NCBI RefSeq assembly: GCF_003426815.1
Contig: NZ_QKYK01000013.1
Coordinates: forward strand, 1 to 64,000
Source: Desertimonas flava
Lineage (GTDB): Bacteria > Actinomycetota > Acidimicrobiia > Acidimicrobiales > Ilumatobacteraceae
Direction of reading: 5' to 3'
DNA length: 64,000 nucleotides
The notes beneath the pieces were generated by a model. That model had not been told where the DNA came from. It saw only the letters and a list, made by a program, of their open reading frames with translations, and did no database searches. The translations under genes were made by a program, and so were the position numbers. This document shows, piece after piece, positions 42,302 to 51,438 of this stretch (position 1 is the first letter of the stretch; each line of letters begins with the position of its first letter).

Positions 42302-43620
42302 TCCGGCGAGCCTCGTTGCAGCTGAAGGTCACGACCGTGGCGATCGTGGCCGTGGCGGCGGTGCTCGCCGTGGCCTCGGCAGCGCTCGTCGTCCTGCATC
42401 GCAACGCGCAGATCGACTCGCTCGACGACCGGATCGCGGCTCGGGCCGAGCTGCTCGCCGAGTCCCCCGCGACCGCCGGATCCGACGGCGGCGACGACCT
42501 GTTCGTCGTGCTCGACGCGAGCGGTGCCGTCGTGGCAACCAACGCCGACGAGGACGAGCTGGCCGAGCTGGCCACCCTCGCCGGCGCCGGCGACCACGGG
42601 ACGTCCGACGTCGACGGCGACGCCGTGCGCTACGTGGTCGAGCGACACGACGACGCGACCGCAGTGGTCGCCGGTGACCGTGACGACGTCGACGAGAGCG
42701 TGAGCGAGCTGACACGCCTGCTGCTGTGGATCATCCCCCTTGCCGTCGTCCTGCTTGGAGCGCTGGTCTGGCTGGTCGTGGGACGGACGCTGCGGCCGGT
42801 CGAGCGGATGCGGGCCGAGGTCGATCAGATCGGGCTCACCGAGCTGGACCGGCGAGTCCCGCAGCCGCCCGGGAGGGACGAGATCGCCCGGTTGGCGACG
42901 ACCATGAACGCCATGCTCGACCGGCTGCAGGCGGCGGCCGAGGCGCAGGGGCGCTTCGTCGCCGATGCGTCGCACGAGCTGCGTACGCCGCTGGCCCGGA
43001 TGCGTGCCGAGCTCGAGGTCGACGAGAGCGCCCCGGACCGCGCCGATCCCGCGGCGACCCGCCACAGCCAGCTCGAGGAGATCGCCACGCTGCAGCGGCT
43101 GGTCGACGACCTCTTGGTGCTCGCGCGGAGCGACGCCGGCGCGGTGCGGCGCACCTCCCCGGTGGACCTGGGCGACGTGGTGCTCGACGAGGCGGCGCGA
43201 CGGGCGCCGACCGATGGCGGCATCGTGATCGGGACAGACGGGGTCGGCGACGCCAGAGTGGACGGTGTGGAGAGCGAGCTGCGCCGGGTTGTCGCCAACC
43301 TGTTGGACAACGCCGTTCGGTACGCCCGATCGACGGTGACGATCACGCTGCACCGCGCCGACGCATCGACGGTGCTCGTGGTGGCCGACGACGGGCCGGG
43401 GATTCCCGTCGAGCGGCGCAGCGACGTGTTCCAACGCTTCACCCGCCTCGACGCGTCGCGCACCGCCTCGACGGGCGGCACCGGGCTCGGGTTGGCGATC
43501 GTGCGTGACCTGGTGGCCCGCCACGGTGGCACGGTCACCGTGGACGAGGCCCAGGGCGGCGGCGCCCGCTTCATCGTCGAGATCCCCACCACGGACGCGC
43601 TCGCCTCCGGGCGCGCTTGA
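42298..43620 (+). CDS. Two-component sensor histidine kinase
   Basis: A 440-residue membrane kinase partnering the upstream response regulator. TM1 about residues 10-33, an extracytoplasmic sensor loop (about 34-140) rich in Asp, TM2 (LLLWIIPLAVVLLGALVWLVV), HAMP, then the phospho-acceptor His226 in RFVADASHELRTPLARMRAE. The ATPase has the N-box ANLLDNAVRYARS and G-boxes VVADDGPGIP and TGGTGLGLAIVRDLVARHGG. The very acidic sensor loop may sense cations, or an acidic PepSY partner, but this is inference. Confidence 0.94.
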   Translation: MIRRASLQLKVTTVAIVAVAAVLAVASAALVVLHRNAQIDSLDDRIAARAELLAESPATAGSDGGDDLFVVLDASGAVVATNADEDELAELATLAGAGDHGTSDVDGDAVRYVVERHDDATAVVAGDRDDVDESVSELTRLLLWIIPLAVVLLGALVWLVVGRTLRPVERMRAEVDQIGLTELDRRVPQPPGRDEIARLATTMNAMLDRLQAAAEAQGRFVADASHELRTPLARMRAELEVDESAPDRADPAATRHSQLEEIATLQRLVDDLLVLARSDAGAVRRTSPVDLGDVVLDEAARRAPTDGGIVIGTDGVGDARVDGVESELRRVVANLLDNAVRYARSTVTITLHRADASTVLVVADDGPGIPVERRSDVFQRFTRLDASRTASTGGTGLGLAIVRDLVARHGGTVTVDEAQGGGARFIVEIPTTDALASGRA

Positions 43621-43647
43621 CTTCAAGCGCACTTGATGCCCTACCGT
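43617..43647 (+). promoter_or_regulatory. MerR-type promoter with 19-bp spacer before the MFS gene
   Basis: TTGACT (43617-43622) and TACCGT (43642-43647) are separated by 19 bp. The dyad TCAAG-CGCA-CTTGA (43623-43636) fills most of the spacer, the arrangement used by MerR-family activators of over-long promoters. The -35 overlaps the histidine kinase stop codon. The -10 ends 10 nt before the MFS ATG, so the mRNA would be nearly leaderless. No merR gene is nearby. Confidence 0.6.
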
Positions 43648-43657
43648 TCGGCCGGCC

Positions 43658-45103
43658 ATGACTGACACGCCCCACGAGCCGGATCCGGCACAAACCAGCG
43701 CCCCGACCGCGTCGCGCAAGACGCTCCGGATCGGTCTCGTCGCCGTCGTCACGCTGGTGGCGTTCGAGTCCCTCGCCGTCATCACGGTGCTGCCCGAGAT
43801 CGAGGACGACCTCGGTGGCGTGGAGTGGTACGGCTGGGTCACCACTGCGTTCTTCCTCGGCACCATGCTCGGCATCGTCGCCGCCGGCGAGCAGGCCGAT
43901 CGCCGCGGGGCCGGGCGTCCGTACGTGATCGGTCTCGTCCTGTTCGCCGCCGGGCTGGTGATCGGTGGATTGGCGCCGTCGATGCCCGTGCTCGTCGCCG
44001 GCCGACTCGTGCAGGGCTTCGGCGCCGGCGTCGTGCCGGCCATCGGCTACATCGCCATCGGTCGCGCCTTCTCGCCCGAGGAGCGGCCACGGATGTTCGC
44101 TCTGCTCTCGACGGCATGGGTGGTTCCGGGCGTCGTCGGTCCGGTCATCGCCGAGCGGGTCGCCGCTGCGGTGGGTTGGCGCTGGGTGTTCCTCGCCCTC
44201 ATCCCGCTCGTCGCCGTGGCCGGGTCGTTCGTCGTGCCGGCGATCCGCACGCTGGGCCCGAGCGCCGCCGCCCCTTCCGGCGGCGACGGTGAATCGACAC
44301 CGTTCCTGCGGCGGCGCATGGTCGAGGCGGTCCGGGTCGCCGCGGGCGCGGCGCTGATCGTCGCCGCGCTCGAGGAGCGCGGATGGGTGCTCGTCCCGGG
44401 GATCGCCGCCGGTGTGCTCGTCGGGATCGGCTCGCTCCGTCGCCTGGCACCGGCCGGCACGCTCCACGCGGCACGGGGTCTCCCCGCTGCGGTGCTCTCG
44501 CGCGGCCTGCTGACCTTCGCCTTCTTCGGCACCGACACGTTCGTGCCCTACGCCATCACCGACGGTCGGGGACACTCGACATTCTCCGGCAGCGTGGTCG
44601 TCACGACTGCGACGCTGACGTGGACGATCGGCACGTGGAGCCAAGAGCGCTACATCACGCGGACCGGCGAGCGCTTCTTCGTCCGCGCCGGCTTCTGCGT
44701 GATCACGGTCGGGGTGCTCATCGTCGCCCTCTCGGCGATGCCCGACGTGGTGCCGTTCTGGGGCATCCACGTCGGGTGGACGCTCGGCGGACTCGGGATG
44801 GGTCTGGCCTACGCCGCCCACTCGCAGCAAGTGCTGCGGCTCGCACCGACGGGGGGTGACGGAGCGGCGACGGCGTCATTGCAGCTGTTCGACAATCTCG
44901 GCATCGCCCTCGGCACCGGAGCGGTCGGGGTGGTGGTCTCGTACGGGGACACCTCCGGGTGGGCAGCCGGTGACGCCGTGGCCCTCGCCGTCCTCCTGTC
45001 GGCCGCGGTCGCCGGGACCGGCGTCTTCGTCGCTCGTCGCCTCGACGGAGGGCGCGCGTCGACGCGAGACCACGGCGCCAGGGTCCACCAAGTCTCCGTC
45101 TGA
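43658..45103 (+). CDS. MFS transporter (drug-efflux type)
   Basis: A 481-residue major-facilitator protein with twelve to fourteen helices. TM1 ends VAFESLAVITVLPEIEDDLGG, typical of DHA-type drug exporters; the loop 2-3 motif is GEQADRRGAGRPYVIG; and motif C lies in STAWVVPGVVGPVIAERV. It probably exports a toxic compound, by proton antiport. The gene has its own MerR-type promoter and no visible Shine-Dalgarno. Confidence 0.88.
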   Translation: MTDTPHEPDPAQTSAPTASRKTLRIGLVAVVTLVAFESLAVITVLPEIEDDLGGVEWYGWVTTAFFLGTMLGIVAAGEQADRRGAGRPYVIGLVLFAAGLVIGGLAPSMPVLVAGRLVQGFGAGVVPAIGYIAIGRAFSPEERPRMFALLSTAWVVPGVVGPVIAERVAAAVGWRWVFLALIPLVAVAGSFVVPAIRTLGPSAAAPSGGDGESTPFLRRRMVEAVRVAAGAALIVAALEERGWVLVPGIAAGVLVGIGSLRRLAPAGTLHAARGLPAAVLSRGLLTFAFFGTDTFVPYAITDGRGHSTFSGSVVVTTATLTWTIGTWSQERYITRTGERFFVRAGFCVITVGVLIVALSAMPDVVPFWGIHVGWTLGGLGMGLAYAAHSQQVLRLAPTGGDGAATASLQLFDNLGIALGTGAVGVVVSYGDTSGWAAGDAVALAVLLSAAVAGTGVFVARRLDGGRASTRDHGARVHQVSV

Positions 45104-45139
45104 TCGTCCTGGTCGGGGCGCTCCCGTCGCCCGGGCTTC

Positions 45140-46315
45140 TCAGGATCCGGCGATGAGCACCAACTCGTTGCCTTCGGGGTCGGCCAGCTGCCAACGGCCG
45201 TCCATCCCGTCGAGGAGTGTTCCGCCGGCATCGACGATCGTCTCGAGGCGGGCGGCACCGACGTCCTCGGGTACGGCGAGCTCCACATGGATGCGGTTGC
45301 GCTGTCGGCGCCGCTCCGTGTCCGACACGTCGAGCGGTTGGAACACCAGCACCGGGTTCAGCCGGCGTGGATCGATGAGGTCGGTGACCCCGGACCGGCG
45401 GTCGGGGACGTAGCCGAGCGCACCCGTCCAGAACGCGCGGACGGCCGCGACATCGGCGGCGTCGAGGAAGAGTTGGGTGAAGCGAGGCAGCTCGGCGTCG
45501 GCGACGGCCCCGACGCTCCGGGCCGCGGCTTGGACCGCTGCGGCGAGGTCGTCGAACCCGATGTCGAGGCCGTGCGCGTCTCGTTCCCACAGGTCCTTGC
45601 CCGAGTCGAGGATCACGAGTCCGGGACGCAGATCGACGAGCAGGGGGAAGCCAGCATCGTCAGCCAGGTCGGCTGCCGCAGCCACGAGGTCGCGCTGTTG
45701 CGCAGGCGACGACGTGCGGTAGCACGCCATCGCGCTGAACACGGCCTGCCAGTCGGCGATCTCGTCGCGATCACCCAGCGCGCCGGCCGGCACGACGTCG
45801 GCCTCGTTGCCGTCCGGGTCGGAGTGACGCACCCCGTAGGGACCGGAGCCGTCACCCAGCCCCACCTGCGCGACGGACGTGGCCGGTCGCACGATGTCGA
45901 GGTGGATGCGGTTCCGCAACGGCCGCAACTCGGTGGACTCGCTGATCCGAAGCGGGGGATCGCGACGCTGCGGATCCGTCAGCCTGCCGTCGGGCCCGGG
46001 CTCGTAAGCGAGGGTGCGCTGCCAGAACTGCCTCACGCCCGTCGGCTCGGACGATTCGATCACGACGCGCAGCTGTTGCAGGACGGCGGGGTCCGGCGTC
46101 AGTCCGAGCCTGCGGGCGGCGGCCGACAGCAGCGCGGCGTGCTCGTCCGAGTCGAGGCGCACCCGGACGCCGGTCGGGCGTACGTCCACATCGGCGGCGA
46201 CCGGTAGCCCGACGATGTGTCCGGCGAGGGCGGCGCCCTGGTTGAGGGATGCGGCGGCGAACCACGCCGTGGCCACTCCGTCGACCAGCCACCACTCTGA
46301 TCCGTTCCCCGTCAT
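45140..46315 (-). CDS. Duplicated pterin-dehydratase-like/VOC protein
   Basis: A 391-residue protein that reads as an internal duplication of [pterin-4a-carbinolamine-dehydratase-like + VOC]. Half one: WWLVDGVATAWFAAASLNQ...VRPTGVRVRLDSDEHAALLSAAARRLGLTPDP, then a VOC domain ending HSDPDGNEADVVP. Half two: WQAVFSAMACYRTSS...LVDLRPGLVILDSGKDLWERDAHGLDIGFDDLAAAVQAAARSVG, then a VOC domain ending LADPEGNELVLIAG. VOC Glu residues at the ends (GNEADVV, GNELVLI) could bind metal. Neither enzymatic function is proven by the sequence. ATG 46315. Confidence 0.72.
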   Translation of the reverse strand: MTGNGSEWWLVDGVATAWFAAASLNQGAALAGHIVGLPVAADVDVRPTGVRVRLDSDEHAALLSAAARRLGLTPDPAVLQQLRVVIESSEPTGVRQFWQRTLAYEPGPDGRLTDPQRRDPPLRISESTELRPLRNRIHLDIVRPATSVAQVGLGDGSGPYGVRHSDPDGNEADVVPAGALGDRDEIADWQAVFSAMACYRTSSPAQQRDLVAAAADLADDAGFPLLVDLRPGLVILDSGKDLWERDAHGLDIGFDDLAAAVQAAARSVGAVADAELPRFTQLFLDAADVAAVRAFWTGALGYVPDRRSGVTDLIDPRRLNPVLVFQPLDVSDTERRRQRNRIHVELAVPEDVGAARLETIVDAGGTLLDGMDGRWQLADPEGNELVLIAGS

Positions 46316-46409
46316 GCCCGCACCGTACGCCGATTTCATCAGGCGATGCGCCGGATCGAACCGTCCCTCCGGTCCGAGACGGCCCAAGCGTGCAGGCAAG
46401 ACTGTGGCG

Positions 46410-47465
46410 ATGTCATCCACTGTGGAGGCCGCATCCGGGCCGGACGTCCAGAACGATCGTCGTCTCGATCCACGCGTCAAACGAGCCCTGCGCAACGTCC
46501 CGTCGCGCCCCCTCGACGACATCGACAGCCGTGATCGCCTGGTCGAGATCTCGAACTCCGAATCGGCCTTGGCCATGGCCGCCAAGCTCGAGGATCTCTA
46601 CGCCCGCTTCGACACCGCCGACGTCGCGCCGTTCGACGGATTGCGGATCGAGACTCGCGAGTTCGTGTCGTCTCCCGACGGCAACGCCGTCAAGGTGCTG
46701 TTCATCCGGCCCGACACCGACGACGTCCTCCCGGGCGTCGTCTATCTCCACGGCGGCGGGATGCAGACCGGTTCGTGTTTCAACGCCATCTATCGGATGT
46801 GGGGCCGCGTGCTGGCCCACCAGGGTCTCGCCGTGTCGATGATCGACTTCCGCAACTGTCTCACGCCGTCGTCGGCGCCCGAGATCGAGCCGTTCCCCGC
46901 CGGCCTGAACGACTGCGCGGCCGGGGTTCGGTGGACCGCGGACAACGCCGACGAGCTGGGGATCGATCCGGCGCGTGTGATCGTGGCGGGGGAGAGCGGG
47001 GGCGGGAACCTGACCCTGGCGACGGGCTTGCAGCTACTGCGCGATGGCGACATGGGGCTCGTCCACGGCCTGTACGCCCTGTGTCCCTACATCGCCGGAC
47101 AGTGGCCACAGGAGCGATTCCCGTCGTCGATCGAGAACGAAGGCATCCTCCTCAACCTCCACCACAACCGCGGAGCCGTCGCCTATGGCATCGAGCAGCT
47201 CGAGGCGGGAAATCCCCTGGCCTGGCCAGCCTTCGCCACTGAGGACGACGTTCGTGGACTGGCGCCGACGTTCATCAGCGTCAACGAAGCCGACCCGCTG
47301 CGCGACGAGGGCATCGAGTTCTACCGCCTGCTGCTGCAGGCCGGAGTCAGCGCGCAGTGCCGTGTCGTGATGGGCACCTCGCACGGCATGGACATCTTCG
47401 CCGCTGCGCTCCCCGACGTCGCCGCCCAGACGGCCGCCAGCATCGCGCTCTTCGCCCGTACCTGA
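46410..47465 (+). CDS. Alpha/beta hydrolase of the hormone-sensitive-lipase family
   Basis: A 351-residue esterase-like enzyme. Oxyanion motif VVYLHGGGMQTG (HGGG), nucleophile elbow GESGGGN, acid site ISVNEADPLRDEGIEFY and His in GTSHGMD complete the catalytic triad. The start ATG at 46410 gives a normal N-terminus; a long in-frame upstream extension is antisense to the VOC gene. It converges with the SDR/FMO operon and could hydrolyse an ester made by the Baeyer-Villiger-type monooxygenase; that link is inference. Confidence 0.9.
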   Translation: MSSTVEAASGPDVQNDRRLDPRVKRALRNVPSRPLDDIDSRDRLVEISNSESALAMAAKLEDLYARFDTADVAPFDGLRIETREFVSSPDGNAVKVLFIRPDTDDVLPGVVYLHGGGMQTGSCFNAIYRMWGRVLAHQGLAVSMIDFRNCLTPSSAPEIEPFPAGLNDCAAGVRWTADNADELGIDPARVIVAGESGGGNLTLATGLQLLRDGDMGLVHGLYALCPYIAGQWPQERFPSSIENEGILLNLHHNRGAVAYGIEQLEAGNPLAWPAFATEDDVRGLAPTFISVNEADPLRDEGIEFYRLLLQAGVSAQCRVVMGTSHGMDIFAAALPDVAAQTAASIALFART

Positions 47466-47516
47466 AGGATCGACGCCGGTACGCCTGCGTCTCGATGTCG
47501 AGGAGAGCGATGGCGT

Positions 47517-48350
47517 TCACCTCGGGCGTCGGCGGGCGCCGGCGCTGATGAGGCGTTGGCTCAGCGCGGCCGGCAGGCGCGCGAGGCCGTCGATCACGGT
47601 GGCGTCGGGGCCGACGAGCACGCGTCGCCGGTTGCGCCGCACGGCCTTGACGATGGCCTTGGCGGCCCTCTCCGGCGACGTGATGGCGATCTTGTCGAAG
47701 TCGGCGACCGCCTGGTCGCGTGAGCCGGCGAGCACCGTGACGCTCTCGTCCATCCGGGCGTTGCGGGCGATGTTGGTCGTGATGCCTCCGGGATGCACGG
47801 TGGTGGCCGACACGCCGCACCTGGCTGCGTCGAGCTCCATGCGGAGACAGTCGGTGAAGCCGCGCACGGCGAATTTGCTGGCGTTGTACGTGCCCTGCGA
47901 CGGCACGCTGATCAGCCCGAACACGCTGGACAGGTTGACGATGTGACCGGCCCCGGACTGCATCAGATGGGGCAGGAAGGCCTTGGTGCCGTGCACCACG
48001 CCCCAGAAGTTGATGTTCATCAACCACTCGAAGTCCTCGTACGACACCGACTCGATGGTGGAGGCGACGGCGACGCCGGCGTTGTTGACGACGAGGTTGA
48101 CCTTGCCGTGCTCGGAGACCACCTCGTCGGCCCAGGCGTACACGGCATGGCGATCAGCGACGTCGACGCGTTGCGACGTGACCTTCACGCCGCGGCCCTC
48201 GCAGCGGGCGACCGTGTCGGCGAGGCCGGACTCGTCGATGTCGGAGAGGGCGAGGTGCATGCCGCGTCCCGCCAGCTCGATCGCGAGGGCGCGGCCGATT
48301 CCCGATCCGGCACCCGTGATCGCCGCGACCCGGCCGTCGAGCTTCTTCAT
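47517..48350 (-). CDS. Short-chain dehydrogenase/reductase
   Basis: A 277-residue SDR, last gene of the FMO operon. Rossmann motif VAAITGAGSGIGRALAIELA, NNAG site VNLVVNNAGVAVAST, active-site LSSVFG...YNASKFAVRGFTDCLRMEL (Ser, Tyr-x-x-x-Lys). Likely an alcohol/ketone dehydrogenase feeding or following the monooxygenase, resembling sadH in the mycobacterial mymA operon (inference). It follows the FMO by 19 bp. Confidence 0.9.
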   Translation of the reverse strand: MKKLDGRVAAITGAGSGIGRALAIELAGRGMHLALSDIDESGLADTVARCEGRGVKVTSQRVDVADRHAVYAWADEVVSEHGKVNLVVNNAGVAVASTIESVSYEDFEWLMNINFWGVVHGTKAFLPHLMQSGAGHIVNLSSVFGLISVPSQGTYNASKFAVRGFTDCLRMELDAARCGVSATTVHPGGITTNIARNARMDESVTVLAGSRDQAVADFDKIAITSPERAAKAIVKAVRRNRRRVLVGPDATVIDGLARLPAALSQRLISAGARRRPR

Positions 48351-48369
48351 GGTCGATCCGAGCGCCGCG

Positions 48370-49887
48370 TCACGACCCGGCCGCGGCGAGGAGATCGGGG
48401 CCGGCTGTCGCCGGCGAGACCGCTGGGACCGGATTGGAGAACTCCATCGCCTCGTCGGTGATGCCGCGGAGCTTGAGCGCCCGGTAGTCGGCGAGGTAGC
48501 TCTGCTTGACCCGCCACGGGAACTTCGAACCCTGCTTCGGGAATCGATCGGCGGCGCGCTGGATGTAGCCCGACGAGAGCCCGAGCAATGGCTGAGCAGA
48601 CACCGACGTGTCCGAGTTGCGGGGCGTGCATTGCCGCAGGCCGTTGTCGCGGAGGTGATTGAGCAGCCGTGTGACGTAGTCGCACGTGAGGTCACACTTC
48701 AGCGTCCACGAGGCATTCGTGTAGCCGACGGCCAACGCGAGGTTGGGCAAGCCCTCGAGCATCATGCCCTTGTAGGTCAGACGGCTGGGGACGTCGACGG
48801 GCTCGCCGTCGACGGCGAGCTCGATACCGCCGATGAAGAGCAGCTCGAGCCCGGTCGCGCTGACGACGATGTCGGCATCGAGGTGATCGCCCGAGACCAG
48901 CTCGATGCCGGTCTCGTCGAACGTGGCGATGTGATCGGTGACCACCGACGCGGTGCCGGCCGAGATCGCCTTGAACAGGTCGCCGTCGGGCACGGCACAG
49001 AGGCGCTGGTCCCACGGGTTGTAGCGGGGGTTGAAGTGCGTGTCGACGGGGTAGCCCTCGGGGAGCTGACGGACGGCGCCGCGGCGCAGCAGGCGCTTGA
49101 CGAACTCGGGGCGGCGCTGGCTGAGCTGGAAGAAGCCTTGCGTGCTGAGGGCCAGCATCCAGCGAATCGTCCGTCCGGCGACGCGGTCCGGTAGCACTCG
49201 CTTGAGCAGGTTGGCGATGAGGTTCTGCTGCGGCACGTTCGCGACGTACGTGGGAGAACGTTGGAGCATCGTGACGTGGGCCGCCCGCTCGGCGAGTGAC
49301 GGCACGAGGGTGACGGCGGTGGCGCCGCTGCCGATCACGACGATGCGCTTGCCGTCGTAGTCGAGGTCCTGGGGCCAGTGCTGCGGGTGCACCACGGTGC
49401 CGGCGAACCGGTCGAGTCCGGGGAAGTCCGGCTCGTAGCCATGGTCGTAGCGGTAGTAGCCGGTGCAGGAGAAGATGAAGCCGGCGGTCAGCCGGACGGT
49501 CTCACCGGTGTCGGTCCGTTCGGCGGTCACGTGCCAACACGCGTCTTCGGTGGACCAGTCCGCGTTCACGATGCGGTGGTGGAAGCGGATCTGCCGGTCG
49601 ACGCCGGACTCGGCCGCCGTCTCCCTGATGTAGCGGAGGATCGACGGGCCGTCGGCGATCGTCTTCGCGCCGGGCCACGGCCGGAACGAGTAGCCGAGCG
49701 TGTACATGTCCGAGTCGGAACGGATGCCGGGGTACCGGAACAGATCCCAGGTCCCGCCGATGGCGTCACGCGACTCGAAGATCGCGTAGCTCACCCAGGG
49801 GCACTTCTCCTGCAGGTAGTGACCGGCCCCGATCCCCGACAGTCCGGCGCCGACGACGAGGACGTCGAGGTGCTCGGGGATCGTCAC
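48370..49887 (-). CDS. Flavin-containing (Baeyer-Villiger-type) monooxygenase
   Basis: A 505-residue FAD/NADPH monooxygenase. FAD site VLVVGAGLSGIGAGHYL, the type I BVMO fingerprint FAGTVVHPQHWPQ (FxGxxxHxxxWP), and NADPH site VVIGSGATAVTLVP. The closing CTGYYRYDHGYEPDFPG and SATGLELLF segments fit. It inserts oxygen into ketones (giving esters) or oxidises N/S atoms. Its GTG start (49887) overlaps the upstream stop (GTGA). Confidence 0.92.
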   Translation of the reverse strand: MTIPEHLDVLVVGAGLSGIGAGHYLQEKCPWVSYAIFESRDAIGGTWDLFRYPGIRSDSDMYTLGYSFRPWPGAKTIADGPSILRYIRETAAESGVDRQIRFHHRIVNADWSTEDACWHVTAERTDTGETVRLTAGFIFSCTGYYRYDHGYEPDFPGLDRFAGTVVHPQHWPQDLDYDGKRIVVIGSGATAVTLVPSLAERAAHVTMLQRSPTYVANVPQQNLIANLLKRVLPDRVAGRTIRWMLALSTQGFFQLSQRRPEFVKRLLRRGAVRQLPEGYPVDTHFNPRYNPWDQRLCAVPDGDLFKAISAGTASVVTDHIATFDETGIELVSGDHLDADIVVSATGLELLFIGGIELAVDGEPVDVPSRLTYKGMMLEGLPNLALAVGYTNASWTLKCDLTCDYVTRLLNHLRDNGLRQCTPRNSDTSVSAQPLLGLSSGYIQRAADRFPKQGSKFPWRVKQSYLADYRALKLRGITDEAMEFSNPVPAVSPATAGPDLLAAAGS

Positions 49888-50744
49888 GCGACCCGTCCGG
49901 CGCCCACGAGCTTGTCGTTGTGCGTACCGTTCGGTCCGAACAGGCGCTCGCACCACTCCTCGAGGAGAGCGTCGGTGTCACTGTCGTCGGGGTGGAAGTC
50001 GGATCGGTTGTAGTCCTTGAGCTGGGCCCACAGGGCGGGCTGCGCGAGGGGCGAACGGCGGAAGCGCCGCCAGCTCGCGCGCAGCTTGCCCTTGCGGTAC
50101 GTCTCGCGGTCGCCGAGGAGCGAAGCGGTGGTGAACAGCGTCATGGCCACCACGAACCCGATACGGATCATGTTCATGGTCCACACTCGCATGCGCTCGG
50201 TGCCCCCGACGGCCTTGTAGACGTCGAACGCCACCGCCTTGTGTTCGCTCTCCTCCAGGGCGTGCCACACGAAGACGTCGCGAATCGCCTCGTGGCCGAA
50301 GAGACGCCGCGTCTCCTCGTTCGACAGCACGAGCTCGGCGAGGGTCGCCGTCCAGTGTTCGAGGGCGGCCGTCATGGCGAGGTTGGCCTTCGGGGGAGCG
50401 AGTCGCTCGCGAAACGTCACGGCGCGGCGGGTGATGCGCTCGATCCGCTTGACCGGGTAGCCCAGCTCTCCGAGGCGGTCGTTCAGGGCCCGGTGCTCAC
50501 GGCCGTGCATCGCCTCCTGGCCGATGAAGCCGGCCACCTGTCGCTTGAGCGCCGGATCGGTGATGTCGTCGCGGAAGTGGCGCACCGAGCGGACGAAGAA
50601 GTCCTCGCCGTCCGGAAAGACCGCCGACAGGCAGGCGGTGAGGTGGCTGCTGATCAGGTCGCCGTCGGCGGCGAAGTGCTTGGGAACGGTGGCGAGCGAC
50701 GCCTCGAAGGAGATGCGACGGGTGAGCACGTTGCGCGGCGTCAT
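49884..50744 (-). CDS. PF10118-type predicted metal-dependent hydrolase
   Basis: A 286-residue helical protein with the family's His/Glu ligand motifs: FIGQEAMHGREHRALND, AALEHWTATLAELVL, and FVWHALEESEHKAVAFDVY. These suggest a di-iron/manganese helical bundle. The annotation 'hydrolase' is nominal: the fold is more like ferritin-type oxygenases. It is first in the operon with the FMO and SDR, with promoter TTGAGC-N17-TAGAGT on the minus strand (50774-50779 and 50751-50756) only 6 nt from the ATG, hence leaderless. Confidence 0.85.
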   Translation of the reverse strand: MTPRNVLTRRISFEASLATVPKHFAADGDLISSHLTACLSAVFPDGEDFFVRSVRHFRDDITDPALKRQVAGFIGQEAMHGREHRALNDRLGELGYPVKRIERITRRAVTFRERLAPPKANLAMTAALEHWTATLAELVLSNEETRRLFGHEAIRDVFVWHALEESEHKAVAFDVYKAVGGTERMRVWTMNMIRIGFVVAMTLFTTASLLGDRETYRKGKLRASWRRFRRSPLAQPALWAQLKDYNRSDFHPDDSDTDALLEEWCERLFGPNGTHNDKLVGAGRVA

Positions 50745-50760
50745 ACCCGGACTCTAGACG

Positions 50761-50789
50761 AATTGAGAGAAGTGCTCAACCCCTCAATT
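50761..50789. promoter_or_regulatory. TetR operator candidate between divergent genes
   Basis: AATTGAG (50761-50767) and CTCAATT (50783-50789) are perfect inverted repeats, and an additional CTCAA (50775-50779) pairs with the same left arm. The AT-rich stretch overlaps the -35 and spacer of the minus-strand FMO operon promoter, so binding should repress it. Confidence 0.55.
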
Positions 50790-50817
50790 TTGCATCCCGG
50801 ATTGGTACGTTAGGGGC

Positions 50818-51438
50818 GTGACGACCGACGACCCGACGCGTGATCCGGACACGCCACTGACCTCGAAGGGCGCGCGCACCCGCCGGTCCATCCTCGATGC
50901 GGCGATCGTCCGCTTCGGTCGCGACGGCTACCGCGCCACCTCGGTGGCCGACGTGGCCCGTGACGCAGGCGTCGGTGGCACCGTGGCCTATGCCTACTTC
51001 CCCAACAAGGAAGCCCTCTTCCTGGCCGCCGCCGACGAGGACGCCGCCGAACTGGTGGCCAAAGGCCTCTCGATCGTGTTCGACGACCCGCAGCGCGTCG
51101 ACTGGTTCGCCCGGGTCATGTCGACACTCGTCGGCTCGCTCGACGATCACCCGCTGGCCCGGCGCCTGCTCGCCGGCCTCGAGCCCGACGTCACCCAGCG
51201 AGTGCTCGAGATCCCGGCCCTCGCCGAGTTGCGCAAGGCATGCACCGAGCGCCTGCGCGCCGAGCAGCTGGGTGGATCGGTGCGGCGTGACATCGATCCG
51301 GCGCAGATCGCCAACGGCATGGTGATGGTCATCCTCTCGCTGCTGCGTTCGACGGTGCAGCTCGGCCTCGAGGCGACGGCTCCGTACGCCACCGACATCA
51401 CGGCTGTCTTCTCCGCCGCCATCGACATTCCGCGCTGA
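50818..51438 (+). CDS. TetR-family transcriptional regulator
   Basis: A 206-residue repressor. The N-terminal HTH is RRSILDAAIVRFGRDGYRATSVADVARDAGVGGTVAYAYFPNKEALFLAA; the C-terminal helical ligand domain (about 70-200) is hydrophobic and divergent. It is divergent from the FMO operon, which it probably controls through the dyad at 50761-50789. A TACGTT box ends 6 nt before GTG 50818 (leaderless). Confidence 0.92.
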   Translation: MTTDDPTRDPDTPLTSKGARTRRSILDAAIVRFGRDGYRATSVADVARDAGVGGTVAYAYFPNKEALFLAAADEDAAELVAKGLSIVFDDPQRVDWFARVMSTLVGSLDDHPLARRLLAGLEPDVTQRVLEIPALAELRKACTERLRAEQLGGSVRRDIDPAQIANGMVMVILSLLRSTVQLGLEATAPYATDITAVFSAAIDIPR

